A stretch of DNA of 64,000 nt from Mesorhabditis belari (Eukaryota > Nematoda > Chromadorea > Rhabditida > Rhabditidae). The translations under genes were made by a program, and so were the position numbers. The stretch covers positions 620,001 through 684,000 of the forward strand of contig CAUEEP010000922.1 of NCBI GenBank assembly GCA_958450365.1, in the 5' to 3' direction. The notes beneath the pieces were generated by a model, which saw nothing but the letters and a program-made list of their open reading frames with translations, had not been told where the DNA came from and made no database searches. This document shows positions 45,301-57,300 of this stretch, in pieces (position 1 is the stretch's first letter; each line of letters begins with the position of its first letter).

Positions 45301-48300
45301 TCCGGGAGCACGTAACGGCTTGTTAAAGATTCCGAAATTTTTATTTCTCATCCCACTTAGACTCTTACTATACATATTTTTGTTGTTTTTCCCCTCCACC
45401 AATCCTCTCTAATAATTTCCACGTTTTAATGGGTTCATCCCGGAGAATGGTCCTTCTTCCTGCATTCTTTTCTCGAATTTCCCTCAAAAAGAGCCCATTT
45501 AGTAAATGTGTGCCTTTTCCTCGATCTCGACCATCCACACACCCATTCTCCCCTTCCCAATTCAGTCATCTCTTCACTATCTCCATCTTTTTCCATTCTA
45601 TGACCAACCCTCCATTTCTGTCTCGATTCTGTTTCCCATTCCCCGTTTTTGGGCCTTTTTAGCTTCCAAGCCATTCCTTTTTACCCTTACAACCCTAGAA
45701 ATGGATTCAACGCCATTCTATATCCTTTTAGCCGCAGAATTCTTTAGGAAATAGATTTTTATAGGACAAGGCTTTGGCCAAGGACAAGGCTTTGGCCAAG
45801 GACAAGGCTTTGGCCAAGGTCAAGCTTTGGCCAAGGACAAGGCTTTGGCCAAGGTCAAGCTTTGGCCAAGGCCAAGCTTTGGCTCAGGTGTAAAGATCCT
45901 ATAATTTTGATCCTATAATTTGATTTCTAAACTAAACTAAATCAAATAATCAGTGCTCAGACAATGGCTATGTGTTGCTTTTTCGTTGTTCTTGTGAACA
46001 GAAAGATGTGCTTTCGCTTCTTGTGAACAGAACGATCGCTTGATATCTCTTTTGGAAAAAACGGTTACAGCATCTAACTGTCACACTCAAGTACCTTTCT
46101 GGTTCAGTTTGTTCAATTACCCAAGTTCCCTTGGACAACAAGCAAGTAAGCACGTGGTTTTTACAACGAAATGAAAGAGAACGCCTTGTTTGACGTCTAG
46201 AATTCATCACCAGACTATCAATTTGTTTCTTTTCTTTTTCTTTTTCTTTTCTTTTTCTTTTTCGTTGTTCTTTTTCGTTTTTCTTTTCATTGTTAGTGTT
46301 TATTGATTTCAATTTGTTCGCCCGTTTTCCAAATCTTTTTTTACCCTCAAAACGCCCACCACTTGACTTGTTTCTTGGAGAATCTTCCATCCAAAGGATT
46401 ACCTTTAAAATTACTTCCGTTTTTTTTAAACATCAAAGTTTAGCGCAATTTCTGCTCAATTTTTGCTCAATTTTTTCAAAATGGCAACCTCTTTTACTAA
46501 TCCTTTCATTGTTGATTGTTTTTCTTTTAAGGAAACCTTTAGTATGAAAGAGATTGGGGTATTACAAATCTATTTCCTAAAGAATTCTGCGGCTAAAAGG
46601 ATATAGAATGGCGTTGAATCCATTTCTAGGGTTGTAAGGGTAAAAAGGAATGGCTCATAAGTATAGCTCATAAGTATAGCTCATAATTATCGTGATTTAA
46701 AAGAAAGAAGTTCTTGAGAAATAAGTTCAATAGCAATAAGCAATATTAGAGAAATTTTTAGTTATTTTAAAAGATTCTTAGCTACAAAATGATACCTTAA
46801 TTGTGAAAATTAGCCTGATATTCGTTTCTATTCGAGTGAAACTTGTTAGGAGAGTTGAGTCGCCGGTCGTTTACCGTTTACCCTATGAGTTGAAGCTAAA
46901 GGAGAGATTTGGTAAATGATTTTCAAAATCTAAAGGCTAGAGTTCGTTATAAACGTGGATAAAGCCTTTTGCTCCACAACTACCCAACTGAAGAGCCTTT
47001 TGCTCCACAGCTACCCAACTGAAGAGCCTTTTGCTCCACAGCTACCCAACTGAAGAGCCTTTTGCTCCACAGCTACCCAACTGAAGAGCCTTTTGCTCCA
47101 CAGTTACCCAACTGAAGAGCCTTTTGCTTCGCAGCTACCCAACTGAAGAGCCTTTTGCTCCAAAACTACCCAACTGAACCCAAATGTTTGTAGAAATTTT
47201 GATTCTCTTTCAAATGATTAGATAAATTTGCTTATCACAGAAACTAGTGCTACAAAAGTTCGATTTTCATACAGACACAGACGTTTTCACCCTTCGAATC
47301 CATTCAAACTCCATTCAAACTCCAGTCAATCCTCTCCCCAACGTCAAAAACCCCATTTTTTTTCTTTTTTTTTTTTTTTCTCTTTTTCTTCATTCATTTT
47401 TCATTCAGAAAGATTATTTCATTCATTTTCCCAAAAGATTTACTCGATCTTTTTGTTTTAAGCCGATTTATTCAACCTTTGTTTCTTTTCTTTGAGAATT
47501 TGTCGACTTTCAACTGTCTACAACCTTTCAATCGACGCATTTCCATTTCAAAGAGACTTTTCCAAAGTATTCGATCGATTTTTCTGCAGATAAAAAGCGC
47601 TCCTTTTCAAAAATCGAAGTCTTTTCATTGTGAAAAGCTTTCATATCTAAAACCCAAAACTAATTCAATTCTCTTTGGCTTTTCTTGGAACAAATGGCTA
47701 AAATAAACGCTGCCAATAGATTCTACGACTACGAAAACCCAAAGGCACAAATTTTTAACATTAAATTTCATTTGGGAATCATTTACAGAACAAAAAATCA
47801 CTTTGTGAGTGAGTGGGGAGAGGTTCTTTATGCGATCTCGTAATCGCTCGCCTTCTGGCATACGCTCCCGATAGATAGGTGTTCCCTTTTGGAATTTGAA
47901 AGGGGAAGGGATGTTGAACGGCCTTCATTCCCGCTGGCCCGCATGCCAGGTCGCAAGCGAGCACGAGGCCGCACAAAGAACAGATTCCCAGTTACTCACA
48001 CGGCGTTTTTTGTTGTCTAAATAATTCCCAAATGTTATTTAATGTTAAAAATTTGTGCATTGGGGCCCTTTGTGCGGCTGCGTAATCGCTCGCAAGCTGG
48101 CATACAACCCAGGCATAAGGTTCTTCCCTTTTTCAATTTTGGGGGTAATTCAACCGCACCCAGCACGATTTCCCCATCCCACGTAGACCTCAAATCCCCC
48201 AGAATCCATCTCAGGTCAAATTCCTTGCCTCAATCTGCAAAAGAATTGATGGATCTCCTTTCATTCCCGATCCTTCCCCCTCTTCCCGATTTTTCCCTTT

Positions 48301-51300
48301 CTTCACCCCGCAATAATGAAATTTATGCAAAAATGATTAGCGTCCCACTCCTTTTTTTCCCCTTTTAGATCAGATTTTCCTTTCGGAGACCTTTTCAGGA
48401 AAAAAAGTGAATCGCCTCACTCACACATCCATCAAAAAGTCACGGGGTTGTTTACTTAAGCTTTTTCGAATATTTAAGGCTTTTGGATTTTCGAGATCGA
48501 TATGGTGATTTTAGAGTTAGGATTGAGAAGCATCTCTTTATTAATTCGGTTCAACTTTTAGGCAACTTCTTATTGTCTTTAAGAAAAAGCAGCGCTTAGC
48601 AGTTTTGGCACAATTTCTCATCGGTTTAATTGCCCAAATCTCATCGTTTTAGCTACAAACTAGTCGATTTAATTACCTAAGTCATCAAAAAAAAGCCACC
48701 GTTCGTTGTGCGTTCCTTTCTCCCAAAAAAGTATCGTCTGGCATACTGCCAGTTGTTGTAAAGTCCTCCGGTTTATTTATCGTTTTTTTCTTTTATTCAT
48801 TATTCGCACAGTCAGAGACTTTTAAAGACTAAAGGAATAAAAGAAAAAAAATAACGGTAAATAAACCGGAGGACTTTACAACAACTGGCAGTATGCCAGA
48901 CGATACTTTTTTGGGAGAAAAGAACGCACATCCAACCGGTGGGCTTTTTTTGATGACTTAGGTAATTAAATCGACTAGTTTGTGATTTAAAAGTTCAAAT
49001 TAGATTTATTATTTTAAAGCTAAGCAAAAGGTAATAAGGACTTGGTTAGTTGATTTTTGTGGTTTTTCTTCACAAGTTATAAGGGAAACCCGATCCTCAG
49101 GACCAACAAAACTGAAAAAAGAGAAAGCAGACTTCTTTCAAAAAATCTTAAACATAATAAACTCGCCAAAACTTTTGCCATATTCATTTTATAAATGCAA
49201 AGAATGTAAATGCAAAGAACTAAGCAAAGATCAAGTCTTTTTTATTTCAATTTCAATTTCATTTCAATTTCATTTAAATTTCAATTTCATTTCAATTTCA
49301 ATTCAATTTCAATTTCAATTGAAAGTTTCAATATTTTTGAAATTCCTGCGCACCACTTGAATCCTTTTGCTGATTTTCTACTGTTGTGAAATAACGGTAA
49401 ATAAACCGGAGGACTTTACAACAACTGGCAGTATGCCAGACAATACTTTTTTACTGTTGCTTGTTTCTGAAAGCTGTTTGCTTTCAGAGTTGGCTTTAAA
49501 GTTGTGTATTCAAAAATGAGTCAGTATTTTTCAATTTGAATTTGAATCCTTTGAACATTCAGCCAAAAACACTCGAAATTGTAGCCGGGGGACAGTTAAA
49601 GAGTCGCCTAATGTAGACAAAAGTTGCAAGAATCTAACTTGCCTTCTAGTTACTCATTTCTTTCATCTCTTTCATCTCTTTCATCTCTTTCATCTCTTCC
49701 AGTTTTCATTATTGTTGTGTAAAATCGAGAGATTTCACCAAATCTGAGATCTGGTCATGACCAGGTGATATTTCCCGTCGAATTAGCCGATCTCTCCTTG
49801 TCTTCCATCAATTCCCCGAAAATTTCCTTCAAAAATCACACGTTTTCAATTAAATTCTACAATTTTTCCATAATATTTTGCTTACACATTTTATACATGA
49901 TTCTATACATAGTTTTGTTTTCTTTTTGATTGGCATTGGCATTGGCAAGAACTGGGTTCATTGCTTTGACCAGCTTTGTCCGGCTTTGACCGACTTTGAC
50001 TAGCTTTGACCAGCTTTGTCCGGCTTTGACCAGCTTTGTCCGGCTTTGACCAGCTTTGACCAACTGGTCATCGTTGTGAACTCTGAAACTAGAGTTCAAG
50101 TCTAGTCTAGCAGATTGCGAATGTTTACGTACCTTTCGACCAAAAAACCGAATCATTTTTACCGAAAATTGAATAGAGTACTCGATTTGCAAACCCTCGA
50201 TCGAAATCCCCACATAAATCCCTGTGTTGAAATGAATATTTCCATAGAATGAAAATATTCATTTCCCTTCTTTCTCCCCCTTCTTCCCAACCGATTTTTC
50301 TTCCCAATTTCCTGTGCTTTCCGCACTCTTCCAATTTCCCCCTTTCCCCCTCCATTTTTTTCGGGTATTCGTGTGTGTGAAATTAATTTCTTCTGCATTC
50401 CCTCCATCCATCTACAGCTTTTCGTTCAGCTTCTTTTTTTTCTGAAACGACGACATTCTTTTTGCGTGGGATTCTCCTTCAAAATATCTCTTTCTTTTAC
50501 TCTTTCTTTTCTTTACTCTTTCCCCTCCCCCCACCTGTCACTTTCAGATCTCTACCTCCTTTTTTCCATTTTCTTCTCTTTACCAATTCAATGTTTTATT
50601 AACATTTAGAAGATTTATTTGTTTTTAAGCTTAACCTAGCATAGATGGATATTCTAGGGCTTTTAAGTCAAGCAAAGCTAAGCTTGATCCTTGACTGATC
50701 ATAGCTTGATCATAGCTTGATCCTTGCTTGATCTGACTCATCTTAATTGATTATAGCTTGATCCTTGCTTGATCTGGCTCATCTTAATTGATCATAGCTT
50801 GATCCTGGCTTGATCTGGCTCGTCTTAATTGATCATAGGTTGATTCTGGCTTGATCTGGCTCATCTTAATTGATCATAGCTTGATCCTTGCTTGATCTGG
50901 CTCATCTTACTTGATCCCAGATTTTCTTTAAAACAACCTTACTATCATTAAATCCATTTAAAAACTATTGAGCAAATCGTCTTTGAGATTTAAAGTCCCT
51001 TACAAGCATACAAATTCCTTTAAAACCCCATGATCTTTTCTCTAACAAATTGAGATCAAAGTCTCATAGGCAAAGATCAAAAAGACCGAAAAACCTAGGC
51101 AATTAAACTATCACAGACTATATTCTGACCCAATTTCGTAGTTTGATTCTTTCAATTTCGTAAACCACAGTCTTTTTCGAGTTTAATCTTTTATTCTTTT
51201 CTTTGTTTTTCCTTTTTTTTTCTTTTTTTCTTTTATTTTTTTGTTTTTTCACATATTCGAAATTGCAATTTTCCTTTTTTTCGGTAAGTTCAAACTAATC

Positions 51301-54300
51301 TGCAAAACTTGATTTTTGAGGGGCAAGAAGAGGCTGCAAATTAGTGAGGAAAAAAAAGGGGAAGAGATGTTGTAAATTTGTTCCGGAATCTCTCGGAATT
51401 TCACCGAATCGCTTTTAGGAAGTCTGATTAGAGAGGAAAACATGCGGACTTTGACTCTTGGGGAAATCTCGGGAAAATTTACCCTCGAGTTTTGTATCTT
51501 TGGCTTTATCTAAAGTTTACGATAGAATTATTGAATAAAAAACACTGGTAGGCTTCTCAAATGCTGATATTTCGGTTTAGTTACGCAGATTTAGTTGAAG
51601 CTGAAAGGCTGAAGCTGAAGCTGAAAGGCTGAAGCTGAAGCTGAAAGGCTGAAGCTGAAAGGCTGAAGCTGAAAGGCTGAAGCTGAAAGGCTGAAGCTGA
51701 AAGGCTGAAGCTGAAAGGCTGAAGTTATGAAAGCTATTGTTTTGGTTATGAAAGCTATTGTTATGAAAGCTATTGTTTTGACATTTGACGATAAGTAATA
51801 GATCAATGAGTTTGCTTTATCAAAAGCTAGAAAAGCTTTAGATAAGCTAAACATTGTTCATTTAACAAATCAGCTATGAAAGTCTTTGTTAGATTTAAAG
51901 TAAAGACGGATTTGTAAAGAAAAACCTTGTGAAACCTTTTGTACATACCAAAACTTGTGATAAGATTCAGAAGACGCCAAAAAAATGAAAAGCACATGCT
52001 TGTTCACGAGATGTCGTATTTGAGAAATATGATTTAAAAACGGGATAGAGAGAAAGAGAAAGAGAGAGAGAGAGAAAGAGAAAGAGAATTCCGGGTGATC
52101 GTGATTAGATAAGCCTTTCTTCGCCTTTCTTTGCCTTTCTTAGCCTTTCTTTTCACCAATTCATTCAAAAATTTGAAATCATTTGAGAAAAAAAACTATA
52201 AATTCTCTCTAATCTGTGAAATAATCAAGAAATTTTCGCGGAAAATCGATAATTTTAATCCCGATTGGAGGAGAAATTATCTAGAAATGTTACGGACACC
52301 GAAAGTCACGTTGAAGTAAGTTTAAGATGAGTTTTACTATCAAAATCGTCTTGATTTTCTTCTTGATAAGATAAGATAAGATATTTAAGGATATCAATGT
52401 GAAATATTTTGTTTAATTACTATTAGGTTGGTAAAAAAGAAATGCGCGTTTTCGTTAAAAGTTTATTTTATTATAAAAACGACTCTCGTGTTTTTGGTCT
52501 TCAAAGCTTTCGTCGCCGTCTCGGAAGCGCTGGAACCATCGTTTACACTGACTTTCGGATAGAGCATCTTCGTCAAACACTTGAGATAGAGCGCGATGAG
52601 CTTCAGCAGCCGATTTGCCTTGCTTACATTCATACCACCAGCAGGCCCACAAGCGAAATTTTTGGTCCGACATTTTCTAAACACTCTTTCTTGTAAAAAA
52701 ACAAAGTAAACATAGAAAAATTATATATTAAACGATGCGCAAGAACACGCTCTTTCCAATAGAATAAACTATTTAAAAAAATCTTTTACTGTGAATAAAA
52801 TACAAATCAACAAACACGACGCTCATTTCTTTTTTACCAACCTAATAGTACCCGTTCATTTACTCAGTCATTTTGAGTATTCATTGATAGAATTGATTGA
52901 TAGAATCGATTGATTGATAGGAAATGATACTTGAATGTTTTTGAAGTTGGAATTAGAAGCTCAGAAAGTCTTCAATTGAATAGTGAACTAATTGAAAGGC
53001 TTAAATGAACTGGTAGCTGAACTGGTTCTGTTAAATTGTTAGTCAAACTTTAATCACTGTTAGTCAGCTTTCAAAGCTTTTCTTTTATCAGCCAATCACC
53101 AGATTCAACTTGTTTTTCCCCTCAAGAAACTCTTTGGAATGTTTCCTATTTTATATTGAGCTTGTATCTATTTTCTATCTGTATCTGTTTTCTATTTTGT
53201 ATCTATTTTCTATTTTCCCGTCATCCCTTTTGCCCCATGTTCTGTAGTATTCACAAAAATATTCTCATGATGACACTTTTTTTCCTTAAAAACCCGCAAA
53301 AAGCTCGAAAATTCTCGTGGATATGTAGCCGATTTCATGAGATTTTCGAGAGATTTCACCAAAATAATGCTTTCTAAAATAATTCTTTCCAAAATAATGC
53401 TTTCCAAAACAATTTTACAAATTTTTCGATTCATTTACACAAAAGCTTTTGATTGAATAGCTTAAGTCAATATAAAAAAAAGCTAAATTTCCTATTTAAA
53501 GTTTGATTTGTATCAAGCTTTTGGGGGTGGGACAAAAGCGACCTTTTTTTGCGCACCTGGACATTTGCGCACCGTTTTTTCCGCACTTAGCCCATTAGCG
53601 CACCTTTTTTACGCGTTTTAAAAGTCTAATGAAAAAAAAGTTTTTTCGTTCAGGTTTTAATACAAATTTAAAAGCAGAGCCTCGCCAGGATGCCAAGCCA
53701 CGCCCCCTCACATCAAAATCTGGAGGTGGGACATATGCGACCTTTTTTTGCTGGAAAAGGCCTTAGGAAAGGTCGTAGAGCTTCGAAAATGTTTCCATAC
53801 TAGGGAATCGTATGCGTAGATTCCGAATTTCGACAAATCAAAGCAAATCAGACCTCGCTGACACGTTAAATTTGAGCTAAAAGGCAAAAACTACGCAACT
53901 TAACGCTTTTCCGCAGTTTTTGCTTTTTAGCCCAAATCTGACGTGTCTGCGAGGTGTGATTTGTCGAAATTCTGAATCTACCCATACGATTCTCTAGCAT
54001 GGAAACATTTTCGAAGCTCTACGGCCTTGCCTAAGGCCTTTTCCAGCAAAAAAAGTCACATTTGTCCCAGCCCCCAAGCTTTTCATCTTTTCGTCTATTA
54101 AGAAAGTCTTTTCATTCCTTTTCGTTCCTTTTTTTTACTTTCTGTTTAAAACCAGCAAACACCAATTAAACTACGATTTTTTTCATTAGAAATACCGGAT
54201 TATCTTCCTATAAAATAACATTAAAACGGGTTCTGCTTGATCAAAGTTTTTAAACGAATATTTTTAAGAATATTTTAAGAATTTTTAAGAATATTTTAAG

Positions 54301-57300
54301 AATATAGAGAATAAGAACACCGGTATTTAGAAACTTTGGAGTTTTTTTTTCAAACGCCCACACTCCTTTCTCTTGTGACTTCAGGGTTTTATAAGGTTTT
54401 TGATATGAAGAGGAATTTTAACAAGCGATTTAGATTGTTAAAATTCCTCTTCATATCAAAAACCTTATTTCCTTAAAAAAGCATTTCTTTTTTAATGATT
54501 TCCCCTTCATTTTCCCCGTTTCTTTTGCTGATTTTGCATTGTTTGTTTAGCAGCTTCAGCCACACACATATTTTCGACCTTTTTGACTTTTTGACGCCAG
54601 AAAATTTCGCTTTTATGTGAGCAGAAAAAGCCGAAAAACTCCATTTTGATAAATTTCAGTGCAATCATTTCTTTCATCGATTTCTTTTAAAGAAATTCTG
54701 TTCTAAGCCGCATTTTTTGCTTGAAAACCATCATTTCCAACATCTGGAAGCGATCATTTCATTTCATTCATCATTTCCAAAAGCCATCTTCCAAAATCAT
54801 TTCCACAAATTATCCATTTTCCGTTTCTCTTCCATTTTCTCCAAATTTCGACACTTGATTTGCTTTTTGAGATGACAAAAAGGCACTACTGAACCAGATT
54901 TTTTTTAATCAATCTGGTTGGAGCGTTAGAAACTACAAAATCAGACTACAAACGCTTGTAGAAATGCGTAGAATGACTATTTTAAAAAAATGTTTTTACC
55001 AAAAAATCGAGCTAAGTTTGGGCTTTCAAATGACGCCAAGAATGACACCAATTCATCATTTCTGATCCATTTCTTATTTCTAACAGTCTCGTAGGACTAT
55101 AAGCCTGAAAAAAAACGTTGGTTTTCAGTGCAGAGATGATGGATTAGCTTGATCTTGGTGCCATTTGAAAGCTTAGCCTTGCTTTAAAAGCCTTGCTTGA
55201 AAGCTTTGAAAGCCATTTGAAAGCCCAAACTTAGCTCGATTTTTTGATAAAAACAGTTTTGAAAAATAGCCATTCTACGCATTTCTATAAGCGTTTGTGG
55301 TCTTAGCTTGTAGATTGTAGCACCAACGTCTAATCTAGTTTTGTATAAAGCTAGCAAATGCATACTAAATGCATCCTCAAAGGTCTTTTATTCTTTGAGA
55401 ATCGAATTGAATCTAGAGCTGAATCTAGAGCTGAAACGGAATCAGAGTACTTTGTGCTGAATGCTCTAAATTCTCTGAATGCTCATTCTTTCTGGTGTAT
55501 TCTCTGTGCAGCAATGCTATTAGACCAGAACCAGAGCTGAGCCAGGTCCAGTTCCAAACAAATCATGATCTTCTGACCTGGCTCAATAAATCCTACAGTT
55601 TTTCGTAAAAGTCAAGAATTCCAGGAACCAGGAAAAACGTGTTTTCAGCTTTTAAGCTTAAAGTATCTTTATTTAGGTTCATATAAGTTAATTGAACTTA
55701 AAAACTTGAGAATTTATGTTCGATTGAGTCTCTAATTGAATGAGTAACCTCAAAATGCACTAATGAAAGCTAATTGGAAAAGAAATTCCGTAACTTTTTC
55801 CAATCTTCTGTGTTTTTTTGGTTTTTCAAAGGTTTTTCATCGTTTTTTGATCTTTTCTAGGAGAGATTTCCGTTAGAAATTCAATGAATTCAATGAATTC
55901 TACCTTTTTTCCTTCTCTTTTCATCTTTTCATTGCTATTTTCTCACACCGGAGTTCTCTCTTTTTTTGTTTTTCATGAAAATCCTTCCACTCTTCAGAAT
56001 ATCTTTCTTAATTAGGTTCTTTTTCACATTTGGTTCGGATCCTGAGAAAAAAGACCACGTTTTATTCTCTGTGTATCAAGTTATTGTAGTTAGTAACTGT
56101 TTGTAGTGATCTCAACTCTCGACTCTTACTCTCCAATCTTCCACAACTCTTAGATTCATTTTGCTAGCACCTCCAGAATCGCCAGCGTTTTCACGATCAC
56201 TCAAGAGTTAAATGGAATAAAATTTTCATAGTATTTACCATTGCCAGAGCCTTTTCTTATTTGATTCCAAGCATTTGAAATTCCAAGCTCTTTCAAGAAC
56301 CGCCAGAGTGCCAGAGTACTTGAATGACCAAATGAAAGACCAGAGTCTCCCCATTCATCCTTCCCGACCTCAATTCCATTCTCCAATCTCTAATCCTCTG
56401 GAAAGGATTGTTAGTTGGCTAGTGAATTTCTCGACAATTCTTTCTGTACATCCAATGAAAAATCAATAATTCGTGACCAATAATTGGAAGAAATAGGTGA
56501 CCAAATTAAAGGACTCTCGAGTATCGGGCGAATGTAGATAATTTCAAGAACCACCAGGACCAAATGAAAGACCAGAGTCTCCTCTTTTCCCCATTCATCC
56601 ATCCAATTCCATTCTCCAATCTCTAATCCTCTAATTCTTTCCTTAAAAAGTCTTTGATTCTATGTAAAAGTTAATGATTTTCTCTGTTACATAGCTATTG
56701 ATTGCTCTCGTTTTGAGAGAAATGAGATTTTTGTTAAATTGATGAAATGATTTTATTGAGATTTTATTGAGATTTCATTGAGATTTCATTAAGATTTCAA
56801 TAAGACTTCAATAAGACTTCAATAAGACTTCAATAAGACTTCAATAAGACTTCAATAAGCCATTGAGCCATTCTTACAAGTTTACAAGCTTACAAGCTAT
56901 CCACAGAAGATTGAAATCGAATGCTCATCTAATTTCGCTCTTTTCAGAGAATGGTCAAGCACCGGCGGGGTTTGGTGTGATCGGATACCAGAAGAGCCCG
57001 ACAGTGACTACGAGACAGATAGTAGAAGGTTGGATTCAATTGAAAGTCGACTCACTACCTGATGCCAATTATTGTCATGTTCTCCTTATGAACAGCTTGC
57101 AGATCGGGTTCTCTGATTGGTTCTTCTGTGACCTCGTTGCACCATCGCTACACAGCTTCCGAAGCGGGCGAGATGAGCGGCCTCACTTTCCAACTTCAAA
57201 CTGGTCTCAATCGTAAATCCCTTACTGTAAGTGATATATTTATACAAATTATAGATGTAACTGTTAGATTTAACTGTTAGATGAACTGTTAGTGAGATTG

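Larger units (their letters stand above)
43656..46960. mobile_element. Possible 3.3-kb element with 69-bp inverted ends
   Basis: CTCTAGCCTTTAGATTTTGA...CCTTTAGCTTCAA at 43656-43725 is repeated inverted at about 46892-46960 with only a few mismatches over 69 bp. Between them there is low-complexity pyrimidine-rich DNA and a second inverted pair (see 45660-46655). No transposase was recognised, so this may be two dispersed copies of a smaller repeat. Confidence 0.45.
42389..56947 (+). other. 14.5-kb proposed intron 1 of the kinase gene
   Basis: This stretch contains no exon I can establish. It holds the elements and arrays listed separately, plus CCCTCTTCC (44597-44678), ATTTCAATTTC (49240-49325), GAGAAA (52050-52087) and TTCAATAAGAC (56752-56860) simple arrays. 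It also holds pyrimidine-rich stretches at 43.7-44.1, 45.4-45.7 and 50.2-50.6 kb. If 42333-42388 is not the first exon, the region is simply intergenic. Confidence 0.5.

Noticed and set aside
43687..45760. Several Ser/Pro/Phe-rich frames
   Set aside because: Pyrimidine-rich low-complexity DNA, including a CCCTCTTCC array, gives such frames by composition.
48150..48330. Plus-strand Ser/Pro-rich frame ([20 protein letters not shown])
   Set aside because: Looks mildly coding, but starts within a MITE fragment, has no convincing acceptor and does not join the kinase exons in phase.
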